Assembly: GCF_030816725.1 (NCBI RefSeq)
Contig: NZ_JAUSYG010000001.1
Span: 682,001 to 746,000, forward strand
DNA: 64,000 nucleotides
Direction of reading: 5' to 3'
Origin: Pseudarthrobacter defluvii
GTDB lineage: Bacteria; Actinomycetota; Actinomycetes; Actinomycetales; Micrococcaceae
Made by a program: the position numbers and the translations under genes. Below, piece by piece: positions 1-10,027 of the stretch. The notes beneath the pieces were generated by a model. The model was not told where the DNA came from and did not search any database. It saw nothing but the letters and a program-made list of their open reading frames with translations. Positions within the stretch are counted from its first letter, which is position 1; each line of letters starts with the position of its first letter.

Positions 1-472
1 CCGCGCCGCCGTCCCCGCCGTTGCCTCCGCCGACCTCAGCTTCCGTACTGTGCCCGGCCAGCGGCTGGAAAAGATTGCCGGGCAGCTGCAGGAATGGGTG
101 GCCGCGACGATTGGTGACGCCTACAGCTTCAGCTTGATCCCCGACCTGGAGACGGCCCAGGAGCCGTACCGCACCCCGGACCACCCCGCCGTCGAAGCCC
201 TTGAAAAGGCCATGGCGCTGGGGTTCAACGCGGAACGGACGGGCCGCATGGGGAACGCCGGCGGCGGCCCCGGCGAGCTGCTCAGCCGCAGCCTCGGCGC
301 GCCCGTGCTGTTCTTCGGCACCGGACTGCTGGAAGACCACTGGCATGACAGCGACGAAAGCGCCAGCCTCGACGTCCTGATGAACGGGGCGGTGACGCTG
401 GCCTGCTTCTGGGAAGAACTTGCAAGGAAGCAAGGGATAGGGGACGACGACGATGGACACCTACGGCAATGA
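1..472 (+). CDS. M20-family dipeptidase, C-terminal part (5' truncated by window)
   Basis: The open frame enters from the left edge (first full codon at 2), so only the last ~156 residues are visible. They look like the end of an M20 zinc peptidase: the end of the dimerisation domain, a glycine-rich NAGGGPGELL stretch, and DHWHDSDESASL, which places a His near the end where M20 enzymes carry their last metal ligand. The TGA stop at 470-472 overlaps the next gene by 20 nt, so the two are probably translationally coupled. Substrate cannot be told from this part. Confidence 0.8.
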   Translation, partial: RAAVPAVASADLSFRTVPGQRLEKIAGQLQEWVAATIGDAYSFSLIPDLETAQEPYRTPDHPAVEALEKAMALGFNAERTGRMGNAGGGPGELLSRSLGAPVLFFGTGLLEDHWHDSDESASLDVLMNGAVTLACFWEELARKQGIGDDDDGHLRQ

Positions 473-1598
473 CGGCACCGGCGGCGCGGGCGAGGGCAGG
501 CGGACGTTCGGAATCGAAGAGGAACTGCTGCTGGTGGACACTGCCACCGGGGAAGCTGTGCCGCTGGCGGGCGCCCTCCTGGACCTGTACGTCCGTCCGC
601 TGGAGGCAGCAGCCGGGCCTGTCCTGACGGCTGAATTCCAGCAGGAAATGATCGAGGTGGTCACGCCGCCGCACGCCACTTTGGCGGACCTGGAAAAGGA
701 CATCGTCGCCGGCCGGGCCATCGCCCACCAGGCAGCCGAGGACGTCGGCGTCAGGGTTGCCGCACTGGGCACCTCACCGCTGCCCGCAGATCCCCACCCC
801 GTGCAGCTCCGGAGGTTCCGGGCCATGGCAGAGGAGTACGGGCTGACGGCCAGGGAACAGCTCACCTGCGGCTGCCACATCCATGTCTCCGTCGACTCAC
901 CCGAGGAAGGCGTGGCCGTGCTGGACCGGATGCGCAACTGGCTGCCGGTGCTGATCGGGCTCAGCGCCAACTCCCCGTTCTGGCATGGCCAGGACAGCCG
1001 CTATGCCAGCTACCGCTCCCAGGTGTGGAACCGCTGGCCGTCTGCGGGGCCGCTGGAAGTCCTGGGCAGCCCGGAGGCCTACCACCAGCTGGTGCATGAC
1101 ATGGTGAGCACCGGCGTGGCCCTGGACGAGGGCATGATCTACTTCGACGCCCGCCTCTCGCGGCACTACCCCACCGTGGAGATCCGCCTCGCCGACGTGT
1201 GCCTCCGGCCGTGGAACACCGTGCTGCTCGCGGGCCTGGCCAGGGCACTGGTGGAAACCGCCGCCCGGGAATGGCGGGAAGGGATCGAGCCCGTGGCCGT
1301 CCCGTCGGCGCTGCTCCGCCTGGCCGGCTGGAAAGCAAGCCGGTGGGGTCTCCAGGATGAGCTGCTGGATCCGCACACCCACCGCCCGGCGCCCGCGCTC
1401 GCCGTCGTGAATTCCCTGCTGAACCACGTCCGCGGGGCGCTGGGGGACATAGGGGACCTGCACCGGGTGGAGGACCTGATGGACCGGCTGCTGGCCGAGG
1501 GCACCGGAGCGGTCCGCCAGAAAGAGGTGCTGCACCGCACCGGCGAGCTGGAGCGGGTGGTGGAGGACGCTGCCGACTGCACGGTTTCCGCCCCCTAG
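453..1598 (+). CDS. YbdK-type carboxylate-amine ligase (glutamate-cysteine ligase 2 family)
   Basis: 381 residues, the usual size for the GCS2/YbdK family of ATP-dependent carboxylate-amine ligases, which have weak gamma-glutamylcysteine synthetase activity. Family signatures visible: FGIEEELLLVD near the N terminus, EFQQEMIEVVTPPH at about 65-80, CGCHIHVSVDSPEEG, and a C-terminal EIRLADVCL segment. The ATG at 453 lies inside the upstream peptidase gene. The TAG stop (1596-1598) lies in the CCTAGC target duplicated by the adjoining IS481 element, so the coding sequence is intact but its 3' flank has been replaced by insertion sequence. True physiological substrate unknown. Confidence 0.85.
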   Translation: MDTYGNDGTGGAGEGRRTFGIEEELLLVDTATGEAVPLAGALLDLYVRPLEAAAGPVLTAEFQQEMIEVVTPPHATLADLEKDIVAGRAIAHQAAEDVGVRVAALGTSPLPADPHPVQLRRFRAMAEEYGLTAREQLTCGCHIHVSVDSPEEGVAVLDRMRNWLPVLIGLSANSPFWHGQDSRYASYRSQVWNRWPSAGPLEVLGSPEAYHQLVHDMVSTGVALDEGMIYFDARLSRHYPTVEIRLADVCLRPWNTVLLAGLARALVETAAREWREGIEPVAVPSALLRLAGWKASRWGLQDELLDPHTHRPAPALAVVNSLLNHVRGALGDIGDLHRVEDLMDRLLAEGTGAVRQKEVLHRTGELERVVEDAADCTVSAP

Positions 1599-2563
1599 CT
1601 GTATTGACCTGTGAGGTTGGTGACGCGGCTGGCTGGTGGCTGACCTTTGAGTGAGGTGTGGCCTCGATGATGATTGTAGTGATGGAGCCAATCGGCGAAG
1701 GCGGCAACACGCTCGGCTTCTGAGCGGTAAGGACGGGCGTAGGCCCATTCATCGAGCATGGTTCGGTTGTAGCGCTCGACTTTGCCGTTGGTCTGGGGCC
1801 TGTACGGGCGGGTGCGCTTGTGTTTGATCGCCGGCCCCAGGGCGTCTTTGAAGGCGTAGGAGCGGTAGCAGGAGCCGTTGTCCGTCAGTACCCGTTTCAC
1901 GGTAATCCCGTGAGACTCGAAGAAGGCGTTGGCGCGTTCCCAGAACCTGGCGGCGGTGTCCTTTTTCTCATCGGCCAGGATCTCGGTGTAGGCGAGCCGG
2001 GAGTGGTCATCAACGGCGTTGTGCAAAAACGCGTAGCCCGGTCGCCGGTTCGCGGCGGTGCCGGTCTTGTTTCTATTGCCCCCGGCTCGCCCTGTGACAC
2101 GATGTCCGCCGCCGTCCGGGATCCGCCCGAGCTTCTTGATGTCGACGTGGACCAGCTCCCCGGGGCTGTGGTGCTCGTAGCGGCGGATCACCCGGCCCGT
2201 CGCACGGTCCAGCCAGGACAACCGCGCCAGCCCGAACCTGGACAGGACCCGGTGCACCGTGGAGGGGTGGATGCCCAGCAGAAAACCAATCTTTGCAGGG
2301 CCCCACCGGCGGTTGACCCTGACCGCGATGATCCGTCGTTCCCGCCGCACGGAGGTCCGCTGCGGGGACCTGACGGGCCGGCTGGAACGGTCGTTCATCC
2401 CGGCTTCACCGTGGGCCCGGTAGCGTGCGGCCCAACGGGCGGCGGTTGTCACCGAAACTTGGAACCGTTCTGCTGCCCGGCGAAGGGACCACTCGTCCTC
2501 GACGACGCACTGGGCCAGCCGAAGCCTGCCCTTGGGCGTGAGGAGCGCGTTAGCATGGGACAT
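1595..2563 (-). CDS. IS481-family DDE transposase
   Basis: 322 residues. N-terminal helix-turn-helix (ALLTPKGRLRLAQCVVEDEW then RAAERFQVSVTTAARW) is followed by an integrase-core catalytic domain: first Asp in LVHVDIKKLGR, DDHSRL, second Asp in VLTDNGSCYRS, Glu in TNGKVERYNRTM. The start at 2563 has an AGGAGG ribosome site about 8 nt upstream. The stop codon (1595-1597) is not in the element itself: it comes from the CTAG in the duplicated target DNA, so the reading frame is closed by host sequence. No frameshift or internal stop, so probably active. Confidence 0.93.
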   Translation of the reverse strand: MSHANALLTPKGRLRLAQCVVEDEWSLRRAAERFQVSVTTAARWAARYRAHGEAGMNDRSSRPVRSPQRTSVRRERRIIAVRVNRRWGPAKIGFLLGIHPSTVHRVLSRFGLARLSWLDRATGRVIRRYEHHSPGELVHVDIKKLGRIPDGGGHRVTGRAGGNRNKTGTAANRRPGYAFLHNAVDDHSRLAYTEILADEKKDTAARFWERANAFFESHGITVKRVLTDNGSCYRSYAFKDALGPAIKHKRTRPYRPQTNGKVERYNRTMLDEWAYARPYRSEAERVAAFADWLHHYNHHRGHTSLKGQPPASRVTNLTGQYS

Positions 2564-2671
2564 TGAAGACCTCCTTGTGGATCGGACTCTTAGACAAGCC
2601 CCACTCCACTCGGAGGTCTTCTTTTTGTCACCTATCCACGCCGCACGTTACTAACGTCCGTGGACAATACA
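1600..2671 (-). mobile_element. IS481-family insertion sequence, complete
   Basis: 1072-bp element bounded by imperfect terminal inverted repeats that both start TGTATTG (left end at 1600 reading right, right end at 2671 reading left; about 20 of the first 30 bases match). It is flanked by a 6-bp direct repeat CCTAGC at 1594-1599 and 2672-2677. This fits the NCTAGN target known for IS481. It carries one transposase gene on the minus strand. Intact ends, intact transposase and perfect target duplication point to a recent insertion. Confidence 0.92.
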
Positions 2672-2694
2672 CCTAGCCGAGCAAGGAACCAGGA

Positions 2695-4439
2695 TCAGTA
2701 CGTCGTCGCGTTGGGCAGGATCAGCGGCGGCAGCGGTGCCTGGTTGAAGTCGAAGGAGGCGGCCAGGTCTCCCAGCTGCGGGTTGTTCTCCCGGACATCG
2801 GGGCGGGCGTCCGGCCTGCCGTCGGTGGCGGGGTCGATGCGCTCGCCGCCGAGGAAGTCGTCCTCGATGAACTTGAAGTAGGCGTCGTGGCTGAGTACCT
2901 GGTGGTCGATGAACCCCTTCTTCGCGTACGGGCTGATGACCAGGCCGGGGACGCGCAGCCCGTAGCCGTTGTTGTCGACCACCGGCGGGGTTTCATGGTC
3001 GTAGAACCCGCCCCAGTCGTCCCAGCTGAGAAAGATTGCCGTGCTGTCCCACTCAGGGCCGCTCATTACCGCATTGATCAGCCCGGCCACGTAAGCCTGC
3101 CCAGTACTGATCTTGGCCGGCGCGTGTTCGCTGACCTTGTCCGTTGGCGCCACCCAGGTGACGGCGGGCAGCGTGCCCTTCCTGGCGGCGTCGTAGAAAC
3201 CGCCCAGCGGCTTGATGTTGCCCTGCTCGCCGTCCTCTTTCACGGTGTCGAAGTACAGCAGCGGGTTCCACAGGCCCGGGGTTTTGGCGTCCTGTTTCAC
3301 GGGGTCGCAGGTGGCGGCATCGTTGCGGCAGTCCGGTTCCGTGCCGTTGAAAACGTAATAGGCCCAAGGCACGTGGTGCTTGTGGAGCAGGAACGTCAGG
3401 TCAGTCCAGGCGTAGTCCGGCAGTTCCAGTTTCTTGGCGGCGACGGTGAGCTTCTTCTTCAGGTCGTCCGGGACGGGCGCGGCATCCACCGCCGCCTGGC
3501 AGACAGCGTAGGAATCGGTGGGCTTGCAGCTGGTGCCGATCAGCTGGTCGATCTGGGCGGCGAGGGCCGGGTCAATGCCGGCGGCCTCCAGCGCCTCCCG
3601 GCAGGGATCCAGGTCCATCCCGGCCTGGCATTTTCCGATCAGCGTGTCCTTATCAGCGTGTCCTTAATGATCTGCGGCTCCGGTTCGGGGTCCGGGTCCT
3701 GCAGCGCATTCACGCACGACGACGGGTCCCCGGCTTTGGTGCACTTGGCCGACCACTCGGAGACCAGGTACAGGTGCGCCGGCAGGCTCCAGGAGGCGGC
3801 GGAGGCGAACAGGTGGTCCTGGAGCGTGAAGTTCTGCGCGTAGGCCCAGTAGTTGGGCAGGTCCCGGCCGTCGTGATAGCCCATGACGTCGGTGGGCATC
3901 GTGGTGCTGTACTGGCATTTGCTGCTGCTCGCGCCGCAGCCGGACAGGCCCTTCTCGGCCTGGGCCACGAACCCGTCCATGGCTCCGCCGTTGATGTCGG
4001 CCGTGGCGTCGGCATGGCTGTGCGGCCCGCCGGCGTTGCTGTCCGCCGAGTTGTAGAACGGCCGCGCGCAACTGCCGTCCGCCGGGTCCGGGACGCACAC
4101 GGTGGGTTTGCCGTCCTTCATGGGGATTCCGTCGGCCCCGGGGTAGGTCCCGAAATAGCTGTCGAAGGACCTGTTCTCCTGGGTGATGATCACTACGTGC
4201 TTGATCTTGGCGATCCCGGCGGCGGCGCCGGTTGCTGCACGGGCGGCAGGTGCGGGATTGGCCTGGTCGGGACTGGCCTGGGCCGGATTGGCCGGCGAGG
4301 CGGGCGCGTCGGCGGCCGGCGTTTGTGCCGGTGTGCCGGCACGGAACGCGGCGGGAAGGACGACGGCGAGGATCACCAAAGCCAGCACTGCGGCACCTGC
4401 CAGCACGGCCCGGCGTCGTCCGTTCTGCAAGAGCCGCAC
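2695..4439 (-). pseudogene. Secreted phosphoesterase (phospholipase C / acid phosphatase family), frameshifted
   Basis: Two minus-strand frames (3639-4439, 266 aa; 2695-3618, 307 aa) together make one ~576-aa protein. The N part has an export/anchor helix (about residues 11-31), a Pro/Ala linker and the family signature HVVIITQENRSFDSYFG. The C part has WDDWGGFYDH and the LVISPYAKKGFIDH segment. The frame is broken by a 14-bp tandem duplication (ATCAGCGTGTCCTT at 3638-3651 and 3652-3665). Removing one copy gives IIKDTLIGKCQAGMDLDP without interruption; with both the frame ends at ...LIRTR. The gene lies just beyond the IS481 right end. Either a true loss, a reversible slippage state, or an assembly fault. 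Confidence 0.85.
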
Positions 4440-4440
4440 T

Positions 4441-5670
4441 TCAGGACCCGTTCCGGTAGACGTCGTCGCCGAAGGTCCTGACGCCGGGGTCGCCGGCGAG
4501 GCCCAGGCGGGGGAGGTGGAAGAAGTCTTCGATGCTGGCCAGCAGGCTGTAGTGGTTGTAGGGCCGTTCCGAGGAGGTGCCCGGAGGGCTGAACGGGGAC
4601 AGGATCAGTGCGCCCACCTTCCCGCCCGCCGTGCCGCCCGCCGGCACACCGGTGGCCGGTTGGGTCGGGCCTGCGGCGTCGCCTTCGGCCTCGTCGAGGG
4701 TGATGACCAGCATGCCGTCCTGCTTGTAGGCCGGGGACGCGAGAATGGCCGGCACCTGCTCTTTCAGCCAGTCATCCGCCGCACCCAGGCCGCCCTCCGA
4801 GCCGTCGGCGCAGGTGCCGTCATGCCCGTCATGGCACAGGTTGGGTGTGATGTAGGCCAGATTCGGGGTAGTGGCCACGGATTTCAGGTCGTCCTTGAGC
4901 GCGGAGAAACGGACCACGTTGGCGGCGCAGTCCGGGGACGAGGTGATGGAGCGGAAATAGACAAAGGGGTTGTGGTGCGTGGAGTACTGCTCCTCCGGGG
5001 TGGCCTTGATGTGGTTGTCCGCCTCGCCCAGGACCGGATGCTCGCACGGCTGCTGCATGTCCTCCATGTAGCCCTTCCAGGTTTTGCCCTGCGCGGCCAG
5101 TTGCCCGGCTACGGTTTGGGTGTCCTCCGGATAGACGCAGCCGTCGCCCTGAAGCGTGCCGTCCGGATCAGTGCCGGTGACGGTGAACTCGGTGTACGTA
5201 TGGCAGTCCAGCTCGGTGCTGTCGTTGGGCCGCTGCCCCGAAATCTGGGCCAGGTAGTTGGGCAGCGAGTTGTGCGCTATGCCGTAGTAGTTCTTCAGCA
5301 GGACGCCCTTTTTCCGCAGCGTCCCGGACAGGTAGGGGGCGGAAGAATTGTCACCCCAGACGCTGGAGTACCCCTTGTTTTCCAGGTTGATCACAAAGAT
5401 GTGCTGGGGTGTGCCGGCTGGCTTTGCGGCGTCGGCAGGCTTGGCCGCTGGGCTTGCACTGGCCGTGGACGTTGCAGTGGTGGTTGGAGTTGCGGTCGCG
5501 GAAGGACCGGAAGGACCGGAAGTGCCGGACGGCGTGGTGGTTTCCGGGGCCGGCGCGGGTGTGGGTGCCTGGCACGCCACCAGCGCGGCCAGCAGCAGTG
5601 CAAGCACCGGCAGCAGCACGGGCAAAGGGCGCCGCACGGCAGCGGGGGGACGGACTGATCTTCGGTTCAC
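4441..5670 (-). CDS. Phosphoesterase-family lipoprotein
   Basis: About 409 residues from a GTG at 5670, chosen because GGAGG sits 6 nt upstream and the product then begins with a classical lipoprotein signal: basic N terminus, hydrophobic run and lipobox LVAC. A Thr/Pro/Ser-rich linker leads to an alkaline-phosphatase-fold phosphoesterase domain: IFVINLENKGYSSVWG, the HNSLPNYLAQISG loop and LVITLDEAEGD metal-binding region, ending NHYSLLASIEDFFHLPRLG. It ends one base from the start of the frameshifted phosphoesterase downstream, so the two form a tandem pair of exported phosphoesterases. The longer frame upstream (to 5892) lacks a ribosome site. Confidence 0.8.
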   Translation of the reverse strand: MNRRSVRPPAAVRRPLPVLLPVLALLLAALVACQAPTPAPAPETTTPSGTSGPSGPSATATPTTTATSTASASPAAKPADAAKPAGTPQHIFVINLENKGYSSVWGDNSSAPYLSGTLRKKGVLLKNYYGIAHNSLPNYLAQISGQRPNDSTELDCHTYTEFTVTGTDPDGTLQGDGCVYPEDTQTVAGQLAAQGKTWKGYMEDMQQPCEHPVLGEADNHIKATPEEQYSTHHNPFVYFRSITSSPDCAANVVRFSALKDDLKSVATTPNLAYITPNLCHDGHDGTCADGSEGGLGAADDWLKEQVPAILASPAYKQDGMLVITLDEAEGDAAGPTQPATGVPAGGTAGGKVGALILSPFSPPGTSSERPYNHYSLLASIEDFFHLPRLGLAGDPGVRTFGDDVYRNGS

Positions 5671-5924
5671 CGGCGGCCTCCGCGGTCTGTTATTCACCTG
5701 CGCCCCAGCGCTGCCGCCACTCTTGCACACCGGCACTGCGTTTTGCAGGGGCAATTGCTGTGAGTTGGCAGTTAATCGGGTCCTGCACCGGGCACCGGGG
5801 GGCCCTAGGTCTTTCTGCCCTACACCCGGCACACCGGCAGGCGTTGACTTGAATCGCGGGAAGCTGGAGGTCCGCGGGCTGGAAACGCACAACGCGTCCC
5901 GCCCAAACCAGAAAGGAAAGTTCA

Positions 5925-6281
5925 GTGAAAAAGTGGTATCGGTGGCAGGACTATGTAGCGGTCGCCGCCGGACTCTTCACCGCGGTGGCGGTCCTGTTCA
6001 CGCGGCAGCAAAACATGTCCACCACCCTGATGCTCGTCTTCGGCGGGCTCCTGGTGGTCAGCGGCATCATCAACCTGGCCATGCCGGGAACTCCGGCCAT
6101 GGAATACGTGCAGGCCATCCTCGCCGCAGGACTGGTCCTCTCGCCATGGCTCGGGACATACACGGGCGCGACGGGCGCAGCCTGGACGTCATGGATCGCA
6201 GGGGCGGTGGCACTGGTGGTAACAGCAGTGGCCATTAAGCCCAGCACCGACCTCCGCCACACCTACCGCGTCTCGCATTAA
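5925..6281 (+). CDS. SPW-repeat integral membrane protein
   Basis: 118 residues with four predicted membrane helices and the LSPWLG motif that names the SPW family of small actinobacterial membrane proteins. The start at 5925 follows an AGAAAGG ribosome site. Function is not established. It is followed 18 nt later by the Trypco1-domain gene on the same strand, suggesting a small stress-type operon that continues into the phosphoribosyltransferase fusion. Confidence 0.8.
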   Translation: MKKWYRWQDYVAVAAGLFTAVAVLFTRQQNMSTTLMLVFGGLLVVSGIINLAMPGTPAMEYVQAILAAGLVLSPWLGTYTGATGAAWTSWIAGAVALVVTAVAIKPSTDLRHTYRVSH

Positions 6282-6299
6282 CAAATAAGGGACTCCGCC

Positions 6300-6647
6300 A
6301 TGACTGAGGTGCTGCGGTACGAAGTGGGATCCGGGACCGTGCTCGTCGAGGCTGCCGACAACAGCTACGGCGTGGACCATCCGGCACGGAACGAGCAGGG
6401 GATCCTGGACACGGGCAGGCGCCTGGAAGATGCACTCGCCAGCGTCCGCCCGGCCGCCCGCGCGGCACTCGAAGCCATGGCGGAACTCACCCCCGAACAG
6501 ATCGAAATCGAATTCGGCGTCAAGCTTGCGGGGGACGCAGGGGCGGTGATTGCCAAGAGCAGTTCCGACGCCCACTTCGTCCTCCGCATGTCCTGGACCC
6601 CCGTGGCGGCAGCGGCGCCCGGGGAAGAAATCATTCACGGCGGGTGA
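6300..6647 (+). CDS. CU044_2847-family (Trypsin-co-occurring domain 1) protein
   Basis: 115-residue single-domain protein. The core IEFGVKLAGDAGAVIAKSSS followed by HFVLRMSWTP is the characteristic end of the Trypco1 domain, a small domain found next to peptidase and effector modules in bacterial conflict-type systems (recalled family knowledge). Here it stands alone. Its TGA (6645-6647) overlaps the GTG of the phosphoribosyltransferase-hydrolase fusion, so the two are likely co-translated. Confidence 0.7.
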   Translation: MTEVLRYEVGSGTVLVEAADNSYGVDHPARNEQGILDTGRRLEDALASVRPAARAALEAMAELTPEQIEIEFGVKLAGDAGAVIAKSSSDAHFVLRMSWTPVAAAAPGEEIIHGG

Positions 6648-7993
6648 CGGCAATGGTTGCTTTTCATGACAGGCCCGACGCCGGGCGGCGGCTGGGCAAA
6701 CGGCTCGCCGGCCTGCGCGGACGGGACGTGGTGGTGCTGGGCCTGCCCCGCGGCGGGGTCCCGGTGGCGTTCGAGGTGGCAAAGTCCCTCGAAGCGCCGC
6801 TGGACGTGATCGTGGTGCGGAAGTTGGGGGTCCCGTTCCAGCCCGAGGTGGCCATGGGAGCCATTGGGGAGGGCAACGTCCGAGTCCTGGATCCGCGTAC
6901 CATCTCCATGGCCCGGGTTTCCCAGGAAGACCTGCAGCAGGTGGAACGGCAGGAGCGCGCACTGCTGGAAAGCAGGGTGGCGCGGTTCCGCCAGGGGCGC
7001 CGGCGCGTGGACCTCAGCGGCCGCACCGTGATCATCGTCGATGACGGCATCGCCACCGGTTCCACTGCGAAGGCGGCCTGCCAGGTGGCCCGGCACCTCG
7101 GCGCGGCGAAAGTCATCCTCGCCGTACCTGTCGCCCCCGCCCGCGCCATCGTTGACCTCAAGGAACCGGACGACGTTGTCTGCCTGCTCTCGCCCCAGGA
7201 CTTCCAGGCCGTGGGCTACTACTACCACGACTTCTCGCCCACAGAGGATGACAAGGTGGTGCAGCTGCTGGACGCTGCCGCCTCACCGGCCCGCCAACGC
7301 GGCGAGGAAGGCGGCGACGGGAGCCTGGAACAGGATGTGGAAATCTCTGCAGGAAGGGCGGTGCTGCGGGGCAGCCTCTACCTTCCGGCCCGGTGTGACG
7401 GCACTGTCCTCTTCGCCCATGGCAGCGGCAGCAGCCGGCACAGCCCCCGCAACCGCTTCGTGGCCTCCGTCCTGCACGGGGCAGGCCTTGGCACCCTGCT
7501 CCTTGACCTGCTGACCCCGGAAGAGGAGGTTAACCGGGCCAACGTGTTCGACATCGGCCTGCTGGCCCGGCGGCTTTCCTCCGCAACCCATTGGCTCGAA
7601 GCCCGGCATGACGGCTCCGCCGGCCGGATCGGCTACTTCGGGGCCAGCACGGGCGCCGCCGCAGCGCTTTGGGCCGCGGCCGAACCCGGAGCCCAGGCCG
7701 CCGCCGTCGTGTCCCGGGGTGGACGGCCGGACCTGGCCGGCCCCCGGCTGGCTATGGTGAAAGCCCCCACCCTCCTGATCGTGGGCAGTGCCGACACGCA
7801 GGTGCTGGCCCTCAACCGCCAGGCCATGGCGCGGATGCAGGCCCCCACCCGGCTGGAGGTCGTTCCGGGCGCCACGCACCTCTTCGAAGAGCCCGGCACC
7901 TTGGCCATGGCGGCCACCCTTGCCGCGGACTGGTTCCGGCAACACCTCCTGCCCCAACCGGTGGGACGGGCCATGCCGGAGGCCCGGGGATGA
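6644..7993 (+). CDS. Phosphoribosyltransferase / dienelactone-hydrolase-like fusion
   Basis: 449 residues in two domains. Residues ~1-215 form a type I phosphoribosyltransferase with the PRPP loop [17 protein letters not shown] and a conserved [13 protein letters not shown] start. Residues ~230-445 form an alpha/beta hydrolase: [15 protein letters not shown] oxyanion segment, nucleophile elbow [15 protein letters not shown] acid strand and [10 protein letters not shown] catalytic His. The same domain order occurs in Mycobacterium tuberculosis Rv0571c, a DosR-regulon gene, which suggests a hypoxia/stress role. The GTG at 6644 overlaps the previous stop; an ATG at 6653 is an alternative start. 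Confidence 0.85.
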   Translation: MTAMVAFHDRPDAGRRLGKRLAGLRGRDVVVLGLPRGGVPVAFEVAKSLEAPLDVIVVRKLGVPFQPEVAMGAIGEGNVRVLDPRTISMARVSQEDLQQVERQERALLESRVARFRQGRRRVDLSGRTVIIVDDGIATGSTAKAACQVARHLGAAKVILAVPVAPARAIVDLKEPDDVVCLLSPQDFQAVGYYYHDFSPTEDDKVVQLLDAAASPARQRGEEGGDGSLEQDVEISAGRAVLRGSLYLPARCDGTVLFAHGSGSSRHSPRNRFVASVLHGAGLGTLLLDLLTPEEEVNRANVFDIGLLARRLSSATHWLEARHDGSAGRIGYFGASTGAAAALWAAAEPGAQAAAVVSRGGRPDLAGPRLAMVKAPTLLIVGSADTQVLALNRQAMARMQAPTRLEVVPGATHLFEEPGTLAMAATLAADWFRQHLLPQPVGRAMPEARG

Positions 7994-8145
7994 AGGGTTC
8001 CGCCGGCAATAATGGCCACGGCCGCTGGGCCGGGCGCGCGGCCGAACGCGGCGCTGCGGCCGCTGCACCACGAATACCAACCAGCCCGGCGAACCCGAAC
8101 TCGAGACCGAGCCCACGGGCTTCTAGCGATGACGGGAGGAGCACC

Positions 8146-10008
8146 ATGACCACCGGAGTTGAGGGTTCCACGCGCTGGCCTGCCATCAGCAAGGACGTGG
8201 CCGCCTTCCCGGTCCAGCCCAACCTGCTGGACTACGACGCCGCCCGGCGCGGCTTCACCTGGGACCAGGCACGGCGGGCGCTGGCCGGGCTGCCCGGCGG
8301 CCGGGGGCTCAACATCGCCTACGAGGCCGTGGACCGGCACGTGGCGGAAGGCCGCGGCGGCAAGGAGGCGCTGCGCTTTGTCACGGCCGACGGCGGCACG
8401 CGGTCCCTGAGCTACGGTGACCTTGCGGAGCGGTCCGGCAGGTTCGCGGCGGTACTCATGAGCCTGGGCGTGGGGCCCGGGGACCGGGTCTTCTCGCTGC
8501 TGGGCCGCAGCCCCGAACTGTACGCCGCCGTCCTGGGCACCTTCAAGAACGGCAGCGTCTTCTGCCCGCTCTTTTCCGCCTTTGGTCCCGAGCCGGTATG
8601 GCAGCGGCTGCACCTGGGGACCGGCCGGGTCCTGGTGACCACCAGGGCGCTGTACCGCAAAAAGGTGGCGCCGGTGCGGGACTCGCTGCCCGAACTCCGC
8701 CACGTCCTGCTGGTGGACGCGGACGGCCGCGCAGACGGCCGCGGGGAACAGGGAAGCGCGGAACCGGGAACCCTGGACCTGGCCGCACTCCTGGCCCAGG
8801 TTGACCCCATCGAGGAAATTGCGGCCACCCAGCCCGAGGACATGGCCCTGCTGCACTTCACCAGCGGCACCACGGGCACACCGAAGGGGGCCATCCACGT
8901 CCACGGCGCCGTCGCCGCCCACTACGCCACCGGGCTCTTCGCCCTGGACCTGCACCCGGACGACATCTACTGGTGCACCGCGGACCCCGGCTGGGTGACC
9001 GGCACCTCCTACGGCATCATCGCGCCGCTGGTGCACGGGGTCACCGCCATCGTGGATGAGGAGGAACTGGACGCGGACCGCTGGTACCGGATTCTTGCGG
9101 AGCAGCACGTCACGGTCTGGTACACCGCCCCCACGGCCCTGCGGATGCTCATGAAGGCGGGAGCCGAACGCGCCGCAGGCCACGACCTCTCCGCGCTGCG
9201 CTTCATCGCCAGCGTGGGTGAGCCACTGAACCCGGAAGCGGTGGTGTGGGGCCAGGACGTGCTGGGCCTGCCCGTGCACGATAACTGGTGGCAGACCGAG
9301 ACCGGTGGAATCATGATCGCCAACTACCCCGCCATGGACATCCGCCCGGGCTCCATGGGCCGGCCGCTGCCCGGCATCGAGGCGGCCCTGGTGGCCCGCG
9401 ACGCCGACGGCAAGGCCATCATCAAAGACGGCCAGGCCGTCCTGGTCACCGAACCGGACACCATGGGCGAGTTGGCGCTGCGCCCCGGCTGGCCGTCCAT
9501 GTTCCGCGGCTACCTCAACGAGGAGGAGCGGTACCGGCGCTGCTTCGCCGGCGGCTGGTACCTCACCGGCGACCTGGCAAAGCGCGACGGCGACGGCTAC
9601 TTCTGGTTCGTCGGCCGCGGCGACGACGTGATCAAGTCCTCCGGCCACCTGATCGGCCCCTTCGAGGTGGAAAGCTGCCTCATGGAGCACCCGGCCGTGG
9701 CCGAAGCCGGCGTGATCGGCGTCCCGGACCCGGTGGCCGGCGAAGTGGTGAAGGCCTTCGTGGAACTCAAACCCGGCCATGAGCCCACGGAGGGCCTGCA
9801 GCTGGAGATCATCGGCTTCGCACGGAAACGCCTCGGCGCCGCCGTCGCGCCCAGGCTGCTGGACTTCACCACCACCCTGCCCAGGACCCGCAGCGGCAAG
9901 ATCCTCCGGCGGCTCCTGAAATCCCGCGAACTGGGGCTTCCCGAAGGCGACACCTCCACCCTTGAATCCCCTGCAGGACCGGCAGTGACATTGAAGGACC
10001 AGCAATGA
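8146..10008 (+). CDS. acsA: Acetate-CoA ligase (acetyl-CoA synthetase, AMP-forming)
   Basis: 620 residues, ANL superfamily: adenylates acetate and transfers it to CoA. Motifs: P-loop [10 protein letters not shown] at about 239-248, WWQTETGG (A5), [20 protein letters not shown] hinge, and catalytic Lys in TRSGKILRR near 583. The ATG at 8146 follows GGAGGAGC; the open frame extends further upstream but without family similarity. It begins a tight co-directional run with the E1, E2 and ACP genes. In acetoin catabolism a 2-oxoacid-dehydrogenase-like complex yields acetyl-CoA plus acetaldehyde, so an acetate-activating enzyme beside one makes sense, though acetoin as substrate is unproven here. 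Confidence 0.88.
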   Translation: MTTGVEGSTRWPAISKDVAAFPVQPNLLDYDAARRGFTWDQARRALAGLPGGRGLNIAYEAVDRHVAEGRGGKEALRFVTADGGTRSLSYGDLAERSGRFAAVLMSLGVGPGDRVFSLLGRSPELYAAVLGTFKNGSVFCPLFSAFGPEPVWQRLHLGTGRVLVTTRALYRKKVAPVRDSLPELRHVLLVDADGRADGRGEQGSAEPGTLDLAALLAQVDPIEEIAATQPEDMALLHFTSGTTGTPKGAIHVHGAVAAHYATGLFALDLHPDDIYWCTADPGWVTGTSYGIIAPLVHGVTAIVDEEELDADRWYRILAEQHVTVWYTAPTALRMLMKAGAERAAGHDLSALRFIASVGEPLNPEAVVWGQDVLGLPVHDNWWQTETGGIMIANYPAMDIRPGSMGRPLPGIEAALVARDADGKAIIKDGQAVLVTEPDTMGELALRPGWPSMFRGYLNEEERYRRCFAGGWYLTGDLAKRDGDGYFWFVGRGDDVIKSSGHLIGPFEVESCLMEHPAVAEAGVIGVPDPVAGEVVKAFVELKPGHEPTEGLQLEIIGFARKRLGAAVAPRLLDFTTTLPRTRSGKILRRLLKSRELGLPEGDTSTLESPAGPAVTLKDQQ

Positions 10009-10027
10009 GAACCCGCCAGGACCAGCC

